Of a stretch of DNA of 64,000 nucleotides, positions 34,938-44,276 are shown piece after piece. This stretch comes from Scatavimonas merdipullorum. Lineage in GTDB: Bacteria; Bacillota; Clostridia; Oscillospirales; Acutalibacteraceae. Position numbers and translations under genes: made by a program. Within the stretch, counting starts at the first letter, position 1. Each line of letters begins with the position of its first letter. The stretch lies in the NCBI GenBank assembly GCA_018712865.1, contig DVGH01000034.1, positions 111,159-175,158 of the forward strand, written 5' to 3'. Below the pieces are notes generated by a model. It was not told the origin of the DNA, searched no databases, and saw only the letters and a list, made by a program, of their open reading frames with translations.

Positions 34938-36170
34938 TTATCCTGATATAATTCCACTCGCCACAATAACATTGTTCCGCAAAATAACAAACCTGGAAAG
35001 CGCCTGAATGTTTTCGACCTGACTTATAATTAAATCGTTTTTAACCTGTATGATCACCCGTCCGACTTCCAGTTTATTAAGCGTTTCCAAATCCTGATTG
35101 TTTTGCTTGAACGAAGAGGTATCTATTTTCCCCAATATCTGGCTGATTGTACACGATGTTTCTTGCGTGGAACAGCGAATGGCCAATCGTTCATTTACTT
35201 TTAAAGCTGTTTTGGACATCCAAAAAAGGTTGGCCTGGAATTTTTTCGTTATATTTATAAACTTATTGTCTGAACAAATAACGTAACCTCTTTCCAAAAA
35301 CAGAGGTTTGCTCAGAGTAAGACCGACACACTCTTCATAATCTGCAGAGCTCTGTTCCCCTTCAAATTTTTCTATCGAGGTTATCTCTGCGGTTTCTCCT
35401 GAGGGAAGTACCTTTATTAACTGTCCTGTCTGTATGCTTCCGGCTTCAACCTTCCCAACAGCTATTCTCTTTTTTTCATCAGAAAACTGGGTATAGTATA
35501 CATCCTGAACAGGGAAGACAAAATACGACGTATTGATGTTTGTATCCGGCGGTATATCGTCAAGTAATTCTGCAAAAGGTTTGCCATAATACCACTGTGT
35601 CTTCTCAGACAGCGCAGTAATGTTATCGCCATGTATTGACGAAATTGGAACACAGAAAAATTGCCTGATGTTCAAATCTGTCAAATATTTACCAATCTGC
35701 TGCGAGATGCTGTAAAATCTCTCCTTTTCATACGCGATCAAATCCATTTTATTCACTGCAACAATAACCTGCCTGATACCAAGCATGGACAATAAAAACG
35801 CATGGCATTTTGTCTGCTCCTTTATCCCTTCCTGCGCGTCTACCATCAGTACAGCCACATCTGCCTGAGAAGCACCAGTAATCATATTGGTAATAAACTC
35901 CACATGGCCAGGCGCGTCAATAATCACGTATTCCCGTTTCTCGGTACGAAAAAACACCTGCGCAGTATCAATTGTAATACCCTGCTGCCGTTCTTCTTCA
36001 AAGTAATCTATCAGGAATGCAAAATCCATTCCATTTTCTGAAGCGTTCTCAATATCTTTCATTTTATCCTTCAGGATGGTGTTTGTATTATAAAGCAGCC
36101 TGCCGATCAGTGTAGATTTCCCATGGTCTACGTGACCTACAAACGCTACCTTAATTCTTTCCTTTTCCAT
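34938..36170 (-). CDS. cysN: Sulfate adenylyltransferase GTPase subunit (CysN)
   Basis: A 410-residue EF-Tu-like GTPase which, with CysD, makes adenosine 5'-phosphosulfate (APS) from sulfate and ATP. G1 is GHVDHGKST (12-20), G3 DAPGHVEF, G4 NKMDLI. The GITIDTAQVFF switch and FFCVPISSIHGDNI stretch are CysN-like. No APS kinase domain is fused; that activity is the separate cysC at 57557. GGAGAG precedes the ATG. CysD lies just upstream, the usual pair. Placed in this cluster it points to dedicated sulfation, because no reductive sulfate genes are seen. Confidence 0.9.
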   Translation of the reverse strand: MEKERIKVAFVGHVDHGKSTLIGRLLYNTNTILKDKMKDIENASENGMDFAFLIDYFEEERQQGITIDTAQVFFRTEKREYVIIDAPGHVEFITNMITGASQADVAVLMVDAQEGIKEQTKCHAFLLSMLGIRQVIVAVNKMDLIAYEKERFYSISQQIGKYLTDLNIRQFFCVPISSIHGDNITALSEKTQWYYGKPFAELLDDIPPDTNINTSYFVFPVQDVYYTQFSDEKKRIAVGKVEAGSIQTGQLIKVLPSGETAEITSIEKFEGEQSSADYEECVGLTLSKPLFLERGYVICSDNKFINITKKFQANLFWMSKTALKVNERLAIRCSTQETSCTISQILGKIDTSSFKQNNQDLETLNKLEVGRVIIQVKNDLIISQVENIQALSRFVILRNNVIVASGIISG

Positions 36171-36203
36171 ATGTTTCTCTCCAGCTCCTATATAAATTAG
36201 TAA

Positions 36204-37004
36204 CTACATATATCCTAACGACCTTAGTTTTTGCATAATAAATCTCGATTCTTTATCCTGCGTCCTGCCGCTTCTCTCAGATATTGTGGTAGTACTCAAT
36301 TCACTTAAAATTTTATCAATAGAATCTGCACTTGAATCGACCGGTTCACAACAGGACGCGCAACCTATGCTGCGATATCTTTTTCCTCCTTTGGCAAAGT
36401 ATAAATCTACAACGGGGATTTTTTCTCTTTCTATATATTTCCAAATATCAAGCTCCGTCCAGTTAAGCATAGGATGTATGCGAATATGTTCATTGCTGTT
36501 GACTTTCGTTTTATATTGTCCCCAAAGTTCCGGGGCCTGCCCTTTATAGTTCCATTCAAACTCCTCGTCACGGACAGAAAAAATTCGTTCTTTCGCCCGA
36601 ATTCCATGCTCGTCCCTTCGTATGCCAAGATATAAAGCCTTTAAATTTTCTTTGGCTACCGCGATTTTCAAAGTGTCAGTTTTTAATTGTGTACAGCATT
36701 CAAACCGCCCCTTATCCGGTGACATGCCCCGCCTGATTGCCTGTTCGTTTTTATAAATACGCAGATCCAATCCCCATTCTTTGGCATAATGTTCCCTAAA
36801 GCGGTAGATTTCTTCAAATTTATATCCGGTATCGATATGGATAGCCGGAAAAGGGATTTGTCCAAAAAACGCTTTGCGAATAAGCCAAAGCAAAGTGGTA
36901 GAGTCTTTCCCGATTGACCACAAAATTGCAACTTCCTTAATCTGGCTGTATGCTTCACGAATAATATAAATACTTTCATTTTCAAGCTTGTCCAAATAAT
37001 CCAT
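36204..37004 (-). CDS. cysD: Sulfate adenylyltransferase subunit 2 (CysD)
   Basis: A 266-residue ATP pyrophosphatase of the PAPS reductase/CysD family. The PP-loop is SIGKDS (30-35). LGIRRDEHGIRAKERIFS, HPMLNWTELDIWKYIE, RYRSIGCASCCEPV and ERSGRTQDKE are CysD hallmarks. It forms APS together with CysN, directly downstream (gap 33 bases). The ATG at 37004 follows AAGGAGAG. Slightly shorter than the ~300-residue proteobacterial CysD, at the N-terminus. Confidence 0.92.
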   Translation of the reverse strand: MDYLDKLENESIYIIREAYSQIKEVAILWSIGKDSTTLLWLIRKAFFGQIPFPAIHIDTGYKFEEIYRFREHYAKEWGLDLRIYKNEQAIRRGMSPDKGRFECCTQLKTDTLKIAVAKENLKALYLGIRRDEHGIRAKERIFSVRDEEFEWNYKGQAPELWGQYKTKVNSNEHIRIHPMLNWTELDIWKYIEREKIPVVDLYFAKGGKRYRSIGCASCCEPVDSSADSIDKILSELSTTTISERSGRTQDKESRFIMQKLRSLGYM

Positions 37005-37023
37005 GTCATCTCTCCTTGTCTCA

Positions 37024-38505
37024 TTAATAGTATCCTAATGTTTTAAGATGCCGCTTGATATCTTCTTCTTCCTTTTCACTGTATGCAGCCTTGCCCTCTT
37101 TAGAAGCGCTGCTGTACGATTTCAAGGGCAGCTTAAAAATGCTTTCCCCGTCCATATACGAGGGTGCACTGATATGAAAAAGATCAAGAATTGTAGGCGC
37201 GACGTCATATAATCCGCGCGGACGTTTATGCTTTAATCCTTTTACCGCGTTGCCCCACAGTAAAAAGATTCCGTTTGCGGAATGCATACCGTTTTGCTCC
37301 GGATTAAAGTTAAATAATCGGTCATCCGTAATTTTATGATGCAGCATGATTCCGTAATTTTCCGGAATTACAATAATATCCGGCGCTTTATGCAATAATT
37401 CGCCGCTATAAACAGATTCACGGGGCAGGACCTCGCGAAACAGGAGGGTTCCTTTTACCGGATGGCGCACAGCTTTGAGCTCTTTAATGACCCGGCTGCG
37501 TACTTCCGCATAAGAATGCGGGTCTACAATGCCCTGTGCCTGCCGGCCCTTTAAATTGATATTGATACCGTATGAGCCAGGCGCTGCCATATATGCTGTC
37601 GTTTTATCCCAATCCACATGGTAGATACCGTCTTCTCCCTGTAGCTCAAACCAATTGTCCTGTGCAATATAGGCGTCGTCTTTCCTCAAAGACAACAAAC
37701 CGGCTTTTTCAAGAAAAGTCTGCACATAAAAATCCATCTCGCCAGCCTGAAAACCATGATCAGAGTAAATCAGGAGTGTTGTATCCTGTTCCGACACGCT
37801 GAGCACCTGCTTTAAAACCTGATCTGTCTTTCTGTAAATATTACGTATGGCGTTTTCCAGCTTGCCTTTTTTATCTGCACGCATATATTTCCAGTAAAAA
37901 TGGCTGACACGGTCAATCTCAGTAAATACCTCCATTAGAAAATCACTTGACCTGTTGGCGAGTAGGTATTCCAGAGTTCTTCCACGTTTTTTGGTAATTT
38001 CAAGAGCCATATCAATATAATCTGTATCCCCATGAAACATCGTGACTAAATCAGAAAGATATTGCCCGCCATTTCTGGAAATTTCGTTGATCAGCTCCGG
38101 TGGATAGGAGTAATGCAGCGTATTAGAAAGCGGCCATGTCAGCATATACCCATTGATCTTTTGTGGAGGATGCGACATGGGAATGTTAATCAATCCGGAA
38201 GAATAGCCATATTCCCCCAGAAGATCCCAGATAAACGGTACCTTCACATCGTTGCTTCCCATAAATTCTCCGGCATAATCTTGTGCCTGCGTTTCCCAAA
38301 ACTGATATATTCCATGCTTGCCCGGATTAACTCCTGTTAACGATGTAACCCATCCCGGCGCCGTATGGGGCGGTGTGGTAGAAGGTAATGAATAAAATAT
38401 CCCTTCCATTGCCAGTTGCTCAAAGGTTGGCAAAATACCCTCGCCTATAAATTGCTGTATTAATTCAAAAGAAGCACCGTCCAATCCAATTGACAATACC
38501 TTCAT
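37024..38505 (-). CDS. Alkaline-phosphatase-fold phosphodiesterase/phosphatase (copy 2)
   Basis: A 493-residue paralogue of copy 1 and the largest of three. The site is intact: D9 in GLDGASF, Thr in PGWVTSLTGVNPGKHG, EIDRVSHFYW, YSDHGF and GMHSANG, with the terminal KTLGYY also found in this subfamily. Residues APTILDLF near the end are shared with sulfatases of the same fold. It is cytoplasmic as far as visible. Lies between the ABC exporter and cysD. A phosphodiester, phosphate or sulfate ester in the product pathway is its likely target. Confidence 0.8.
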   Translation of the reverse strand: MKVLSIGLDGASFELIQQFIGEGILPTFEQLAMEGIFYSLPSTTPPHTAPGWVTSLTGVNPGKHGIYQFWETQAQDYAGEFMGSNDVKVPFIWDLLGEYGYSSGLINIPMSHPPQKINGYMLTWPLSNTLHYSYPPELINEISRNGGQYLSDLVTMFHGDTDYIDMALEITKKRGRTLEYLLANRSSDFLMEVFTEIDRVSHFYWKYMRADKKGKLENAIRNIYRKTDQVLKQVLSVSEQDTTLLIYSDHGFQAGEMDFYVQTFLEKAGLLSLRKDDAYIAQDNWFELQGEDGIYHVDWDKTTAYMAAPGSYGININLKGRQAQGIVDPHSYAEVRSRVIKELKAVRHPVKGTLLFREVLPRESVYSGELLHKAPDIIVIPENYGIMLHHKITDDRLFNFNPEQNGMHSANGIFLLWGNAVKGLKHKRPRGLYDVAPTILDLFHISAPSYMDGESIFKLPLKSYSSASKEGKAAYSEKEEEDIKRHLKTLGYY

Positions 38506-38559
38506 GCTTTCACCCGTCTTTCAGCGGTTAACGCACCGCGTCAAAATTGCTTTGTGTAA

Positions 38560-40302
38560 TTATTCGCTTGAATATTGCCCGTCAAACAAAGCGTCATAAA
38601 ACCTGTTATTTCCATGCAGCTCACTTGGAGTTCCAGCTCCCACAATTTCTCCGTTCTCGATCACATAGCATTGATCTGCACCGATTACCGAAGATAATCT
38701 GTGTGCCGCTATAATCATCGTTTTTTGTGAAGAAATATCGGCAAGTGCACGATTGATCATTTTCTCGGACTCTGCGTCCAGAGAAGACGTCGCTTCATCA
38801 AAAACAATAACGTCGGGATCAGCAATCAACGCCCGTGCTATTGCAAGCCGCTGTTTTTGTCCGCCTGACAATTTTATGCCCTGTTCGCCGATTATTGTAT
38901 CCAGTCCCAACTCCAGACTTTGGACAAACGAACGCAAATATGCCTTCTCCAGCACAGACCACATTTCTTGTTCGTCTGCTTTGCAATTTGCCAGTAATAA
39001 ATTGTCTCTAAATGACAAATTAAGCATGTATGGATCCTGCATAACTGCCGCGATTCGTTTATGAAGCGTATCGTCATTTATTTCCTGAATATCCTTCCCG
39101 TCAACTTTAATTGTATTTTTTCTAACCGGATACATTTTCAGCAGCAGCTTAATGATTGTTGACTTCCCTGCCCCGCTGCGTCCGACTATCGCTACACGTT
39201 CACCGGGGTGAACTGTCATGCTAATATTTTTCAGCACCGGTCCGTCACTTTGGCCGTACGAAAAAGATAATTTATTAATTTCGATATTTCCTGATATTTT
39301 CTGCTTCCTGACCCCTGCTTTTTTTTCATAAGTACTGTCAAGAATGGAAAAAACCTGATTTGTAGCTACAGCATTGATCAGGAACCCCTTATCCGCTTCA
39401 ATGATTCCATCTATCATCTGATTTATTATTTCGTAGTAGGTAATAAACATAAGCAACGAACCGACTGACAGTGTATTGGCAATTATGAAGCAGCCACCAA
39501 GCACGTAAAGGCTTAACCTGGTTAAAATATTGCATTTAAATTCAGAAAAAATAATACCAAGCGTCCAAATAATATCGTTTTTATAACCGATCTGATTTAT
39601 TCTTTTTTCATATTTTTCATATTTTTCTGCGACTTCAGGTATTATTCGAAGCGATTTTATTTCCCGCCAGTTGCGAAACATGTCAAATGCATAATTTTTC
39701 TGTTCGACAGTGAGCGACCATTGATCATAGTATGCGGCCTGAAGGCGCTTTCCGATAAACTGGGTCAGCCAAAAAGACAAAGGGATCAAAGCAAAGCCAA
39801 ATAACGCCAGTCTCCAATCTGTCACTACCAAAATAACGGCTGTAATTAGAATATTCAGACAGCTGAGAAGATAATTTACAACTTGCTCAACAGGAAAATC
39901 CTGAATGAACTGAGTATCCTGATATAGTCTGTTGTACAAATCCCCGGTATTGTGCTTTTTAAAAGCAGGAGTACTCATAATCAAATAAATCCTCAAGAGC
40001 TTTTTTCTTAAATTTAGGGATGTCCGATATGTAATTTGATTTCTGAGCTTCTTTTGTAAAACCGTCAGCAATGCACGCAAAGAAAAAGTAATGATATATG
40101 CAAGAATTAAAATCCATAAAAGATTTATATTCCCTTCTGTCATTATATTGTCAACAAGTACTTTATATAGGTATGGATTTACATACGAAAGAGCCAGCAG
40201 AAAAACACCTGAGCCAAGCAGAAGAAACATATATCGGGGCGCAGGCATAAATTTTTTGATGTGCTGTAATACATTGATTTTTTTTCTTATCAGACTGAAC
40301 AT
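38560..40302 (-). CDS. ABC exporter, fused membrane and ATPase domains (subunit 1)
   Basis: A 580-residue MsbA/BmrA-like half transporter with six transmembrane helices (residues about 25-320) and a C-terminal ATPase. Walker A is GRSGAGKST near 370, signature LSGGQKQR, Walker B VIVFDEATSSLD and H-loop AAHRLSS. All catalytic elements are present. With the adjacent half transporter (17 bases apart) it probably forms a heterodimer that exports the product or provides self-resistance. Confidence 0.9.
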   Translation of the reverse strand: MFSLIRKKINVLQHIKKFMPAPRYMFLLLGSGVFLLALSYVNPYLYKVLVDNIMTEGNINLLWILILAYIITFSLRALLTVLQKKLRNQITYRTSLNLRKKLLRIYLIMSTPAFKKHNTGDLYNRLYQDTQFIQDFPVEQVVNYLLSCLNILITAVILVVTDWRLALFGFALIPLSFWLTQFIGKRLQAAYYDQWSLTVEQKNYAFDMFRNWREIKSLRIIPEVAEKYEKYEKRINQIGYKNDIIWTLGIIFSEFKCNILTRLSLYVLGGCFIIANTLSVGSLLMFITYYEIINQMIDGIIEADKGFLINAVATNQVFSILDSTYEKKAGVRKQKISGNIEINKLSFSYGQSDGPVLKNISMTVHPGERVAIVGRSGAGKSTIIKLLLKMYPVRKNTIKVDGKDIQEINDDTLHKRIAAVMQDPYMLNLSFRDNLLLANCKADEQEMWSVLEKAYLRSFVQSLELGLDTIIGEQGIKLSGGQKQRLAIARALIADPDVIVFDEATSSLDAESEKMINRALADISSQKTMIIAAHRLSSVIGADQCYVIENGEIVGAGTPSELHGNNRFYDALFDGQYSSE

Positions 40303-40319
40303 AGGACAAATCCTTAATC

Positions 40320-42050
40320 TTATATTTTTGAAATAATCCGGCCGGGATTATTCTGCTCCTGATACAAATCACAATAGATTGAACAGCTGTTCAAAAGCTC
40401 TGCATGCGGAGCGCACGCGGCAACCTTACCCTGATCGATTACCGCGATTCTGTCGGCGTTTATAATGGTCGACAGCCGGTGTGCAATTATGATCATTGTT
40501 CTGCCTTGCGAGAGCTCTTCCCACGATTCTTTTACGATTTGTTCCGTTTGATAATCCAACGAAGACGTCGCTTCATCAAATATTAAAATTTCCGGTTTCA
40601 TCACAAAGGCCCGGGCAATCGACAACCGCTGCTTTTGCCCCCCTGAAAAATCCATATCGTTTTCCCCCAGGACCGTGTCTAATTGGTCAGGCAGTCCCTG
40701 TACAAAGTCCTTTAAATCTACTTTTTGCAGAACCTCCCATATCTCCTGGTCGGTAATATCCTTTTTCACGCAAGAAAAGTTTTCTCTAAGACTGTCATTG
40801 AACAAAATAACATCCTGATGAACAATACCGATATTCTTCCGTATACTTTCAAGCGAACAGTCGTTTAAATTCTGACCATCAATATAAATATTTCCTTCCT
40901 GCTGTTGATAAAAGCGCAGCAGCAGATGAATCATTGTACTTTTCCCAACACCGCTGCGACCAACCACTGCTATTTTTTCTTTTGGCCTTATATGCAGTGA
41001 AAATCCTGATAGCACCGGTTTGGACCGGTCATACGCAAACGCAACATTTTCAAAGCAGATCTCTCCATTGTCTATTTGAAGCTCTGTCCCGGTCTCATCC
41101 TCAACAGGCTGCCCGTACAGCTCCGCCAATCGGTCAACCTTTGCATAGAATTGAGGAAATTCAAAGATTTTTTTCACTACTTTATTCATAATGGTGATGG
41201 CATCGTTGTAGTATAAAAGGCATGTAATAAATCCGCCGATCGTAAACAGATTTATGATGGTCATGAAAGCTGATACAATATACAAAACCAAAGTAGAACC
41301 CAGCTGAACACCTGCGTTGAGCCATTCATTTTTTATTTCCATCTTGTCAGAATCAATTTTCAGGCGGAAAAGTTTAATCAGCTTGCCGACAAATTGTTTG
41401 AGCATGCGCGTCCCTGCGGCCATCAGCTTAATTTCCTGCATGCCTTTTATAATTTCCATTGTCCATGCTGTAAATACACCCTGGCTTTTATGGTATTCCT
41501 GCTGTAAAACTGCTATTTTCCTGATATATAACCTGGAAATGAATACCGTCAGTGGTATCAATACAAAAAATGCAAGTGCTATATATAGATTGATCGTACT
41601 TAGCACATAAACGGTTGCCGCGACTTTAATAACAGGCCCGATCACCCAAACAATATTGAGTATTAAAAAGCGTACAATATAATCTGCGCTTTCAATGCGG
41701 TCCAGATAATCGCCCGTTTTCATATCAGATAACACATCTGCCTGAAAGCGCAGCACCCTCTTAAACATCATTGTATGTACGCGTGTTTTCACCTGTTTGC
41801 AAATGTAGTTGAGGACAAACAGCTGCAGCATATTAAACAGCAGCTGTAATAAAAACACAACGGCATACAGTAAAACCTTGCCGAAGAACGCAGAGATATC
41901 TTTGTCATAGATAAATCCGTCAACCATCTGCCCTAATAAATACGGTCCGGCAACCGATGCAACCCATTCGGGGATGACAACAAGCATATAAAGCAGAAAC
42001 CAAAATTTTTCCGGACGAATTAAAGTCCAAATAAAACGTGCTCTTTTCAC
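40320..42050 (-). CDS. ABC exporter, fused membrane and ATPase domains (subunit 2)
   Basis: A 576-residue partner of the same architecture. Walker A is GRSGVGKST, signature FSGGQKQR, Walker B ILIFDEATSSLD and H-loop AHRLST. Unlike heterodimers with one dead site, both partners keep canonical motifs. The start is a GTG at 42050 with a weak site. Transcribed directly after the carbamoyltransferase N-half, so export genes are embedded within the biosynthetic genes. Confidence 0.9.
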   Translation of the reverse strand: MKRARFIWTLIRPEKFWFLLYMLVVIPEWVASVAGPYLLGQMVDGFIYDKDISAFFGKVLLYAVVFLLQLLFNMLQLFVLNYICKQVKTRVHTMMFKRVLRFQADVLSDMKTGDYLDRIESADYIVRFLILNIVWVIGPVIKVAATVYVLSTINLYIALAFFVLIPLTVFISRLYIRKIAVLQQEYHKSQGVFTAWTMEIIKGMQEIKLMAAGTRMLKQFVGKLIKLFRLKIDSDKMEIKNEWLNAGVQLGSTLVLYIVSAFMTIINLFTIGGFITCLLYYNDAITIMNKVVKKIFEFPQFYAKVDRLAELYGQPVEDETGTELQIDNGEICFENVAFAYDRSKPVLSGFSLHIRPKEKIAVVGRSGVGKSTMIHLLLRFYQQQEGNIYIDGQNLNDCSLESIRKNIGIVHQDVILFNDSLRENFSCVKKDITDQEIWEVLQKVDLKDFVQGLPDQLDTVLGENDMDFSGGQKQRLSIARAFVMKPEILIFDEATSSLDYQTEQIVKESWEELSQGRTMIIIAHRLSTIINADRIAVIDQGKVAACAPHAELLNSCSIYCDLYQEQNNPGRIISKI

Positions 42051-42073
42051 AATATAATTAACCCCATAACCTT

Positions 42074-43042
42074 TTATGCTTTGTATAAATTATTATAACC
42101 GTAAAACGCGCTGCCGATTGCCGTACCATTATCGCCCGCTGCCGGCTGAATAAAATATTGATCGAATAATCTTAGCTTATAAATTTTGTAATTTGCCACG
42201 CTATTGAGCGCCACACCACCTGCCAGGCACAAACGTTTTGAGCCCGTCAATTTTTGCAAATATAAGGCGAAATAAGTCATTACATCTTCCGTTACTTTCT
42301 GCGCCGCCCATGCATAATTTGCTCTTTCTTCAAACTGCTTCTTCGGGTCTTCAATATGATCGATTCGGTTTTTAATTTCCAACAGCGCATAAATATCATC
42401 AGCGGTCATTTTTATACAGCCGTTTCCCGTAAGGCGAAGATATTGTTTCACCTCTTGGTAGCGTTTATCGCTGCCATAAGGCGCCAACCCCATTGTTTTG
42501 CCTTCTTCCATTTCATTAAAACCTGCTACCTGCGTCATAACGGAATAAAAAACACCCAGTGAGTTTTCAATATAATCTGTTCCTGGTAAATTATCGCCGT
42601 ATTGTTTGAATAATGGATGAATTCCCTTGTTATCGGCTTTATAAAGAGAAACGGTTTCATATTTTAATTTGCCGTCCACAGAAAAGCTGCTTCCTACCGC
42701 ATCCACTACCATCACCGCGGCTTCCTGGAAGCCGGAGGGATAAAAGCAGCTGGCTGCATGCGCTAAATGGTGATTGATTAAAGACACCTCTACCGGTATT
42801 CTGAAATACAGGCTTTTCAGTAAGATATCGTTTGCAACAACTTGATCTATTTGTTCAAATCCGATTCCCGCCTGCTTTAGGCAATATTTCCATGAAGCTC
42901 CCTTTGCTACTTCAATCCCTAAGCCCAATCCATGCTTTTTCCGTGTAATACGTTCTTCTTCAATCATACAAACAACCTTTTCATTGTGTAAAAGGCAAGA
43001 AGAAAAATCATGATTAGAGCCGCCAAGTCCTAAAACATACAT
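42074..43042 (-). CDS. O-carbamoyltransferase, separate N-terminal (Kae1-like) half
   Basis: A 322-residue protein equal to the N-terminal ASKHA/Kae1-like domain of TobZ/NovN-type carbamoyltransferases. The iron-binding H91 and H95 are in NHHLAHA, VVDAVGSS follows, then GVFYSVMTQVAGF, EGKTMGLAPYG, CLAGGVALNSVANYK and PAAGDNGTAIGSAF with the third metal aspartate. It stops just after this last motif, where TobZ enters its hinge. The C-terminal domain is a separate gene at 27299-27928. AAAGGA precedes the ATG. This domain transfers the carbamoyl group to an acceptor hydroxyl. Confidence 0.87.
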   Translation of the reverse strand: MYVLGLGGSNHDFSSCLLHNEKVVCMIEEERITRKKHGLGLGIEVAKGASWKYCLKQAGIGFEQIDQVVANDILLKSLYFRIPVEVSLINHHLAHAASCFYPSGFQEAAVMVVDAVGSSFSVDGKLKYETVSLYKADNKGIHPLFKQYGDNLPGTDYIENSLGVFYSVMTQVAGFNEMEEGKTMGLAPYGSDKRYQEVKQYLRLTGNGCIKMTADDIYALLEIKNRIDHIEDPKKQFEERANYAWAAQKVTEDVMTYFALYLQKLTGSKRLCLAGGVALNSVANYKIYKLRLFDQYFIQPAAGDNGTAIGSAFYGYNNLYKA

Positions 43043-43061
43043 GAGGAGTTTCCTTTCTGCG

Positions 43062-44276
43062 TTACTTTATTTTGCCTAAAATTAAGCTTGAAGCATGTCC
43101 ACCAAAGCTCAAGCAATTTGCCATTACTGTATTGACTTTGCATGACAGGGGCTGCGCCAGTACCCCCATATGTTCTAAGAGGGGATCTGTTTTTATAGTA
43201 TTTACAATCGGCGGGATTACCTGACGTCTGATTATTTCTACTGCAACGATCGCGTTTAAAATTCCCGACGCGCCTTGTGTATGACCGATAGCCCCTTTTA
43301 TTGCAGTAACCGGAATACAGTTTTCTCTGTTTTTTGAAAAGACAGCATTCACTGCCGACATCTCAGCAGCATCTCCGACGACAGTCCCTATTCCATGCGC
43401 AAGAATACAATCAATTTGATTTGGCTTCAACTGCGCACAGGATAACGCATTGTGCATTGCTGATACAATGTTCTGTGCGCTTTTATCTTTACCGGACAAT
43501 GAAAAGCAATCAAAAGAAGACCCGGTTCCATAAATACTCACAGCAGCAGCCCTGTTTCTTTTTTTTACTGTTTTATACGACTCCAGCACCAGCATGCCGG
43601 CGCCTTCCCCCAAGAGAATGCCTTCACGGTCAATATCAAAAGGTCTGAATTGTTCAGATGCCATTATTCTATATTTTGCTAAAGTAAAATGCGCAAGAAG
43701 ACGAAAGACGTCGACTCCACCGCACAAGGCTATATCCACCTGATCCCTCTTAATCCAGTCATATGCCGTTTCAAGTGCCAACGCTCCCGAGGCACAGGCC
43801 GCCGTAACGGTTACCACCGGACCTGATATTCCATATTTCTCTGCAATCGTATCCGCTATATTTTGTAACGGATATCTTTTCAGCTGCGGTGACTGTCTCT
43901 TGGTTAAGGGCTGCCGGTAATTATTTGCACAGTACCAGCTTTCCATATCACCTGTATCTCCGGCGGCGGTACCAACGCACAATCCTACTCTGAATTTCTT
44001 TATGGTTCCGCTGTCTATTTCCGCCTCGGAAACAGCCTGCTTTGCAGCTTGCAACATAAAATAGCAGGCACGCCCGTAATGGTCTTTTTCAGATTGATCT
44101 TTTTTTTCATCCGGTATTCGCACCGCTTTTTTTTTGAAAAAATCCTGTAACTGATCCTCGGGCAAATTGGCTGCTGCGCAGCGATTCAAACACAAATTCT
44201 GAAAAAAAGCATCGCGGCCTGAACCAAGTGCATTTACCACGCCGATACCAGTTATATAAACTTTTGTTTTTACCAT
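43062..44276 (-). CDS. Beta-ketoacyl-ACP synthase (KAS I/II type), catalytically intact
   Basis: A 404-residue condensing enzyme of the FabF/KS-alpha type. The triad is complete: C161 in TAACASG, H294 in LAHGIGT and H332 in GHTQGASG, with K327 preceding. LSFGGHASSLIL near the end is the normal gatekeeper region. It should carry out decarboxylative condensation on ACP-bound chains. Transcribed right after the carrier proteins and glycosyltransferase; its start overlaps the previous stop by one base. No fabF-like housekeeping neighbours are seen, so it belongs to the cluster. Confidence 0.88.
   Translation of the reverse strand: MVKTKVYITGIGVVNALGSGRDAFFQNLCLNRCAAANLPEDQLQDFFKKKAVRIPDEKKDQSEKDHYGRACYFMLQAAKQAVSEAEIDSGTIKKFRVGLCVGTAAGDTGDMESWYCANNYRQPLTKRQSPQLKRYPLQNIADTIAEKYGISGPVVTVTAACASGALALETAYDWIKRDQVDIALCGGVDVFRLLAHFTLAKYRIMASEQFRPFDIDREGILLGEGAGMLVLESYKTVKKRNRAAAVSIYGTGSSFDCFSLSGKDKSAQNIVSAMHNALSCAQLKPNQIDCILAHGIGTVVGDAAEMSAVNAVFSKNRENCIPVTAIKGAIGHTQGASGILNAIVAVEIIRRQVIPPIVNTIKTDPLLEHMGVLAQPLSCKVNTVMANCLSFGGHASSLILGKIK

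Noticed and set aside
34938..36170. EF-Tu or SelB-like elongation factor
   Set aside because: The switch and later motifs, and the adjacent CysD gene, identify it as CysN.
27299..43042. Carbamoyltransferase broken by frameshift or assembly error
   Set aside because: The halves are 14 kb apart with eleven intact genes between them, each ends at a domain border, and the C-half has its own strong ribosome binding site.
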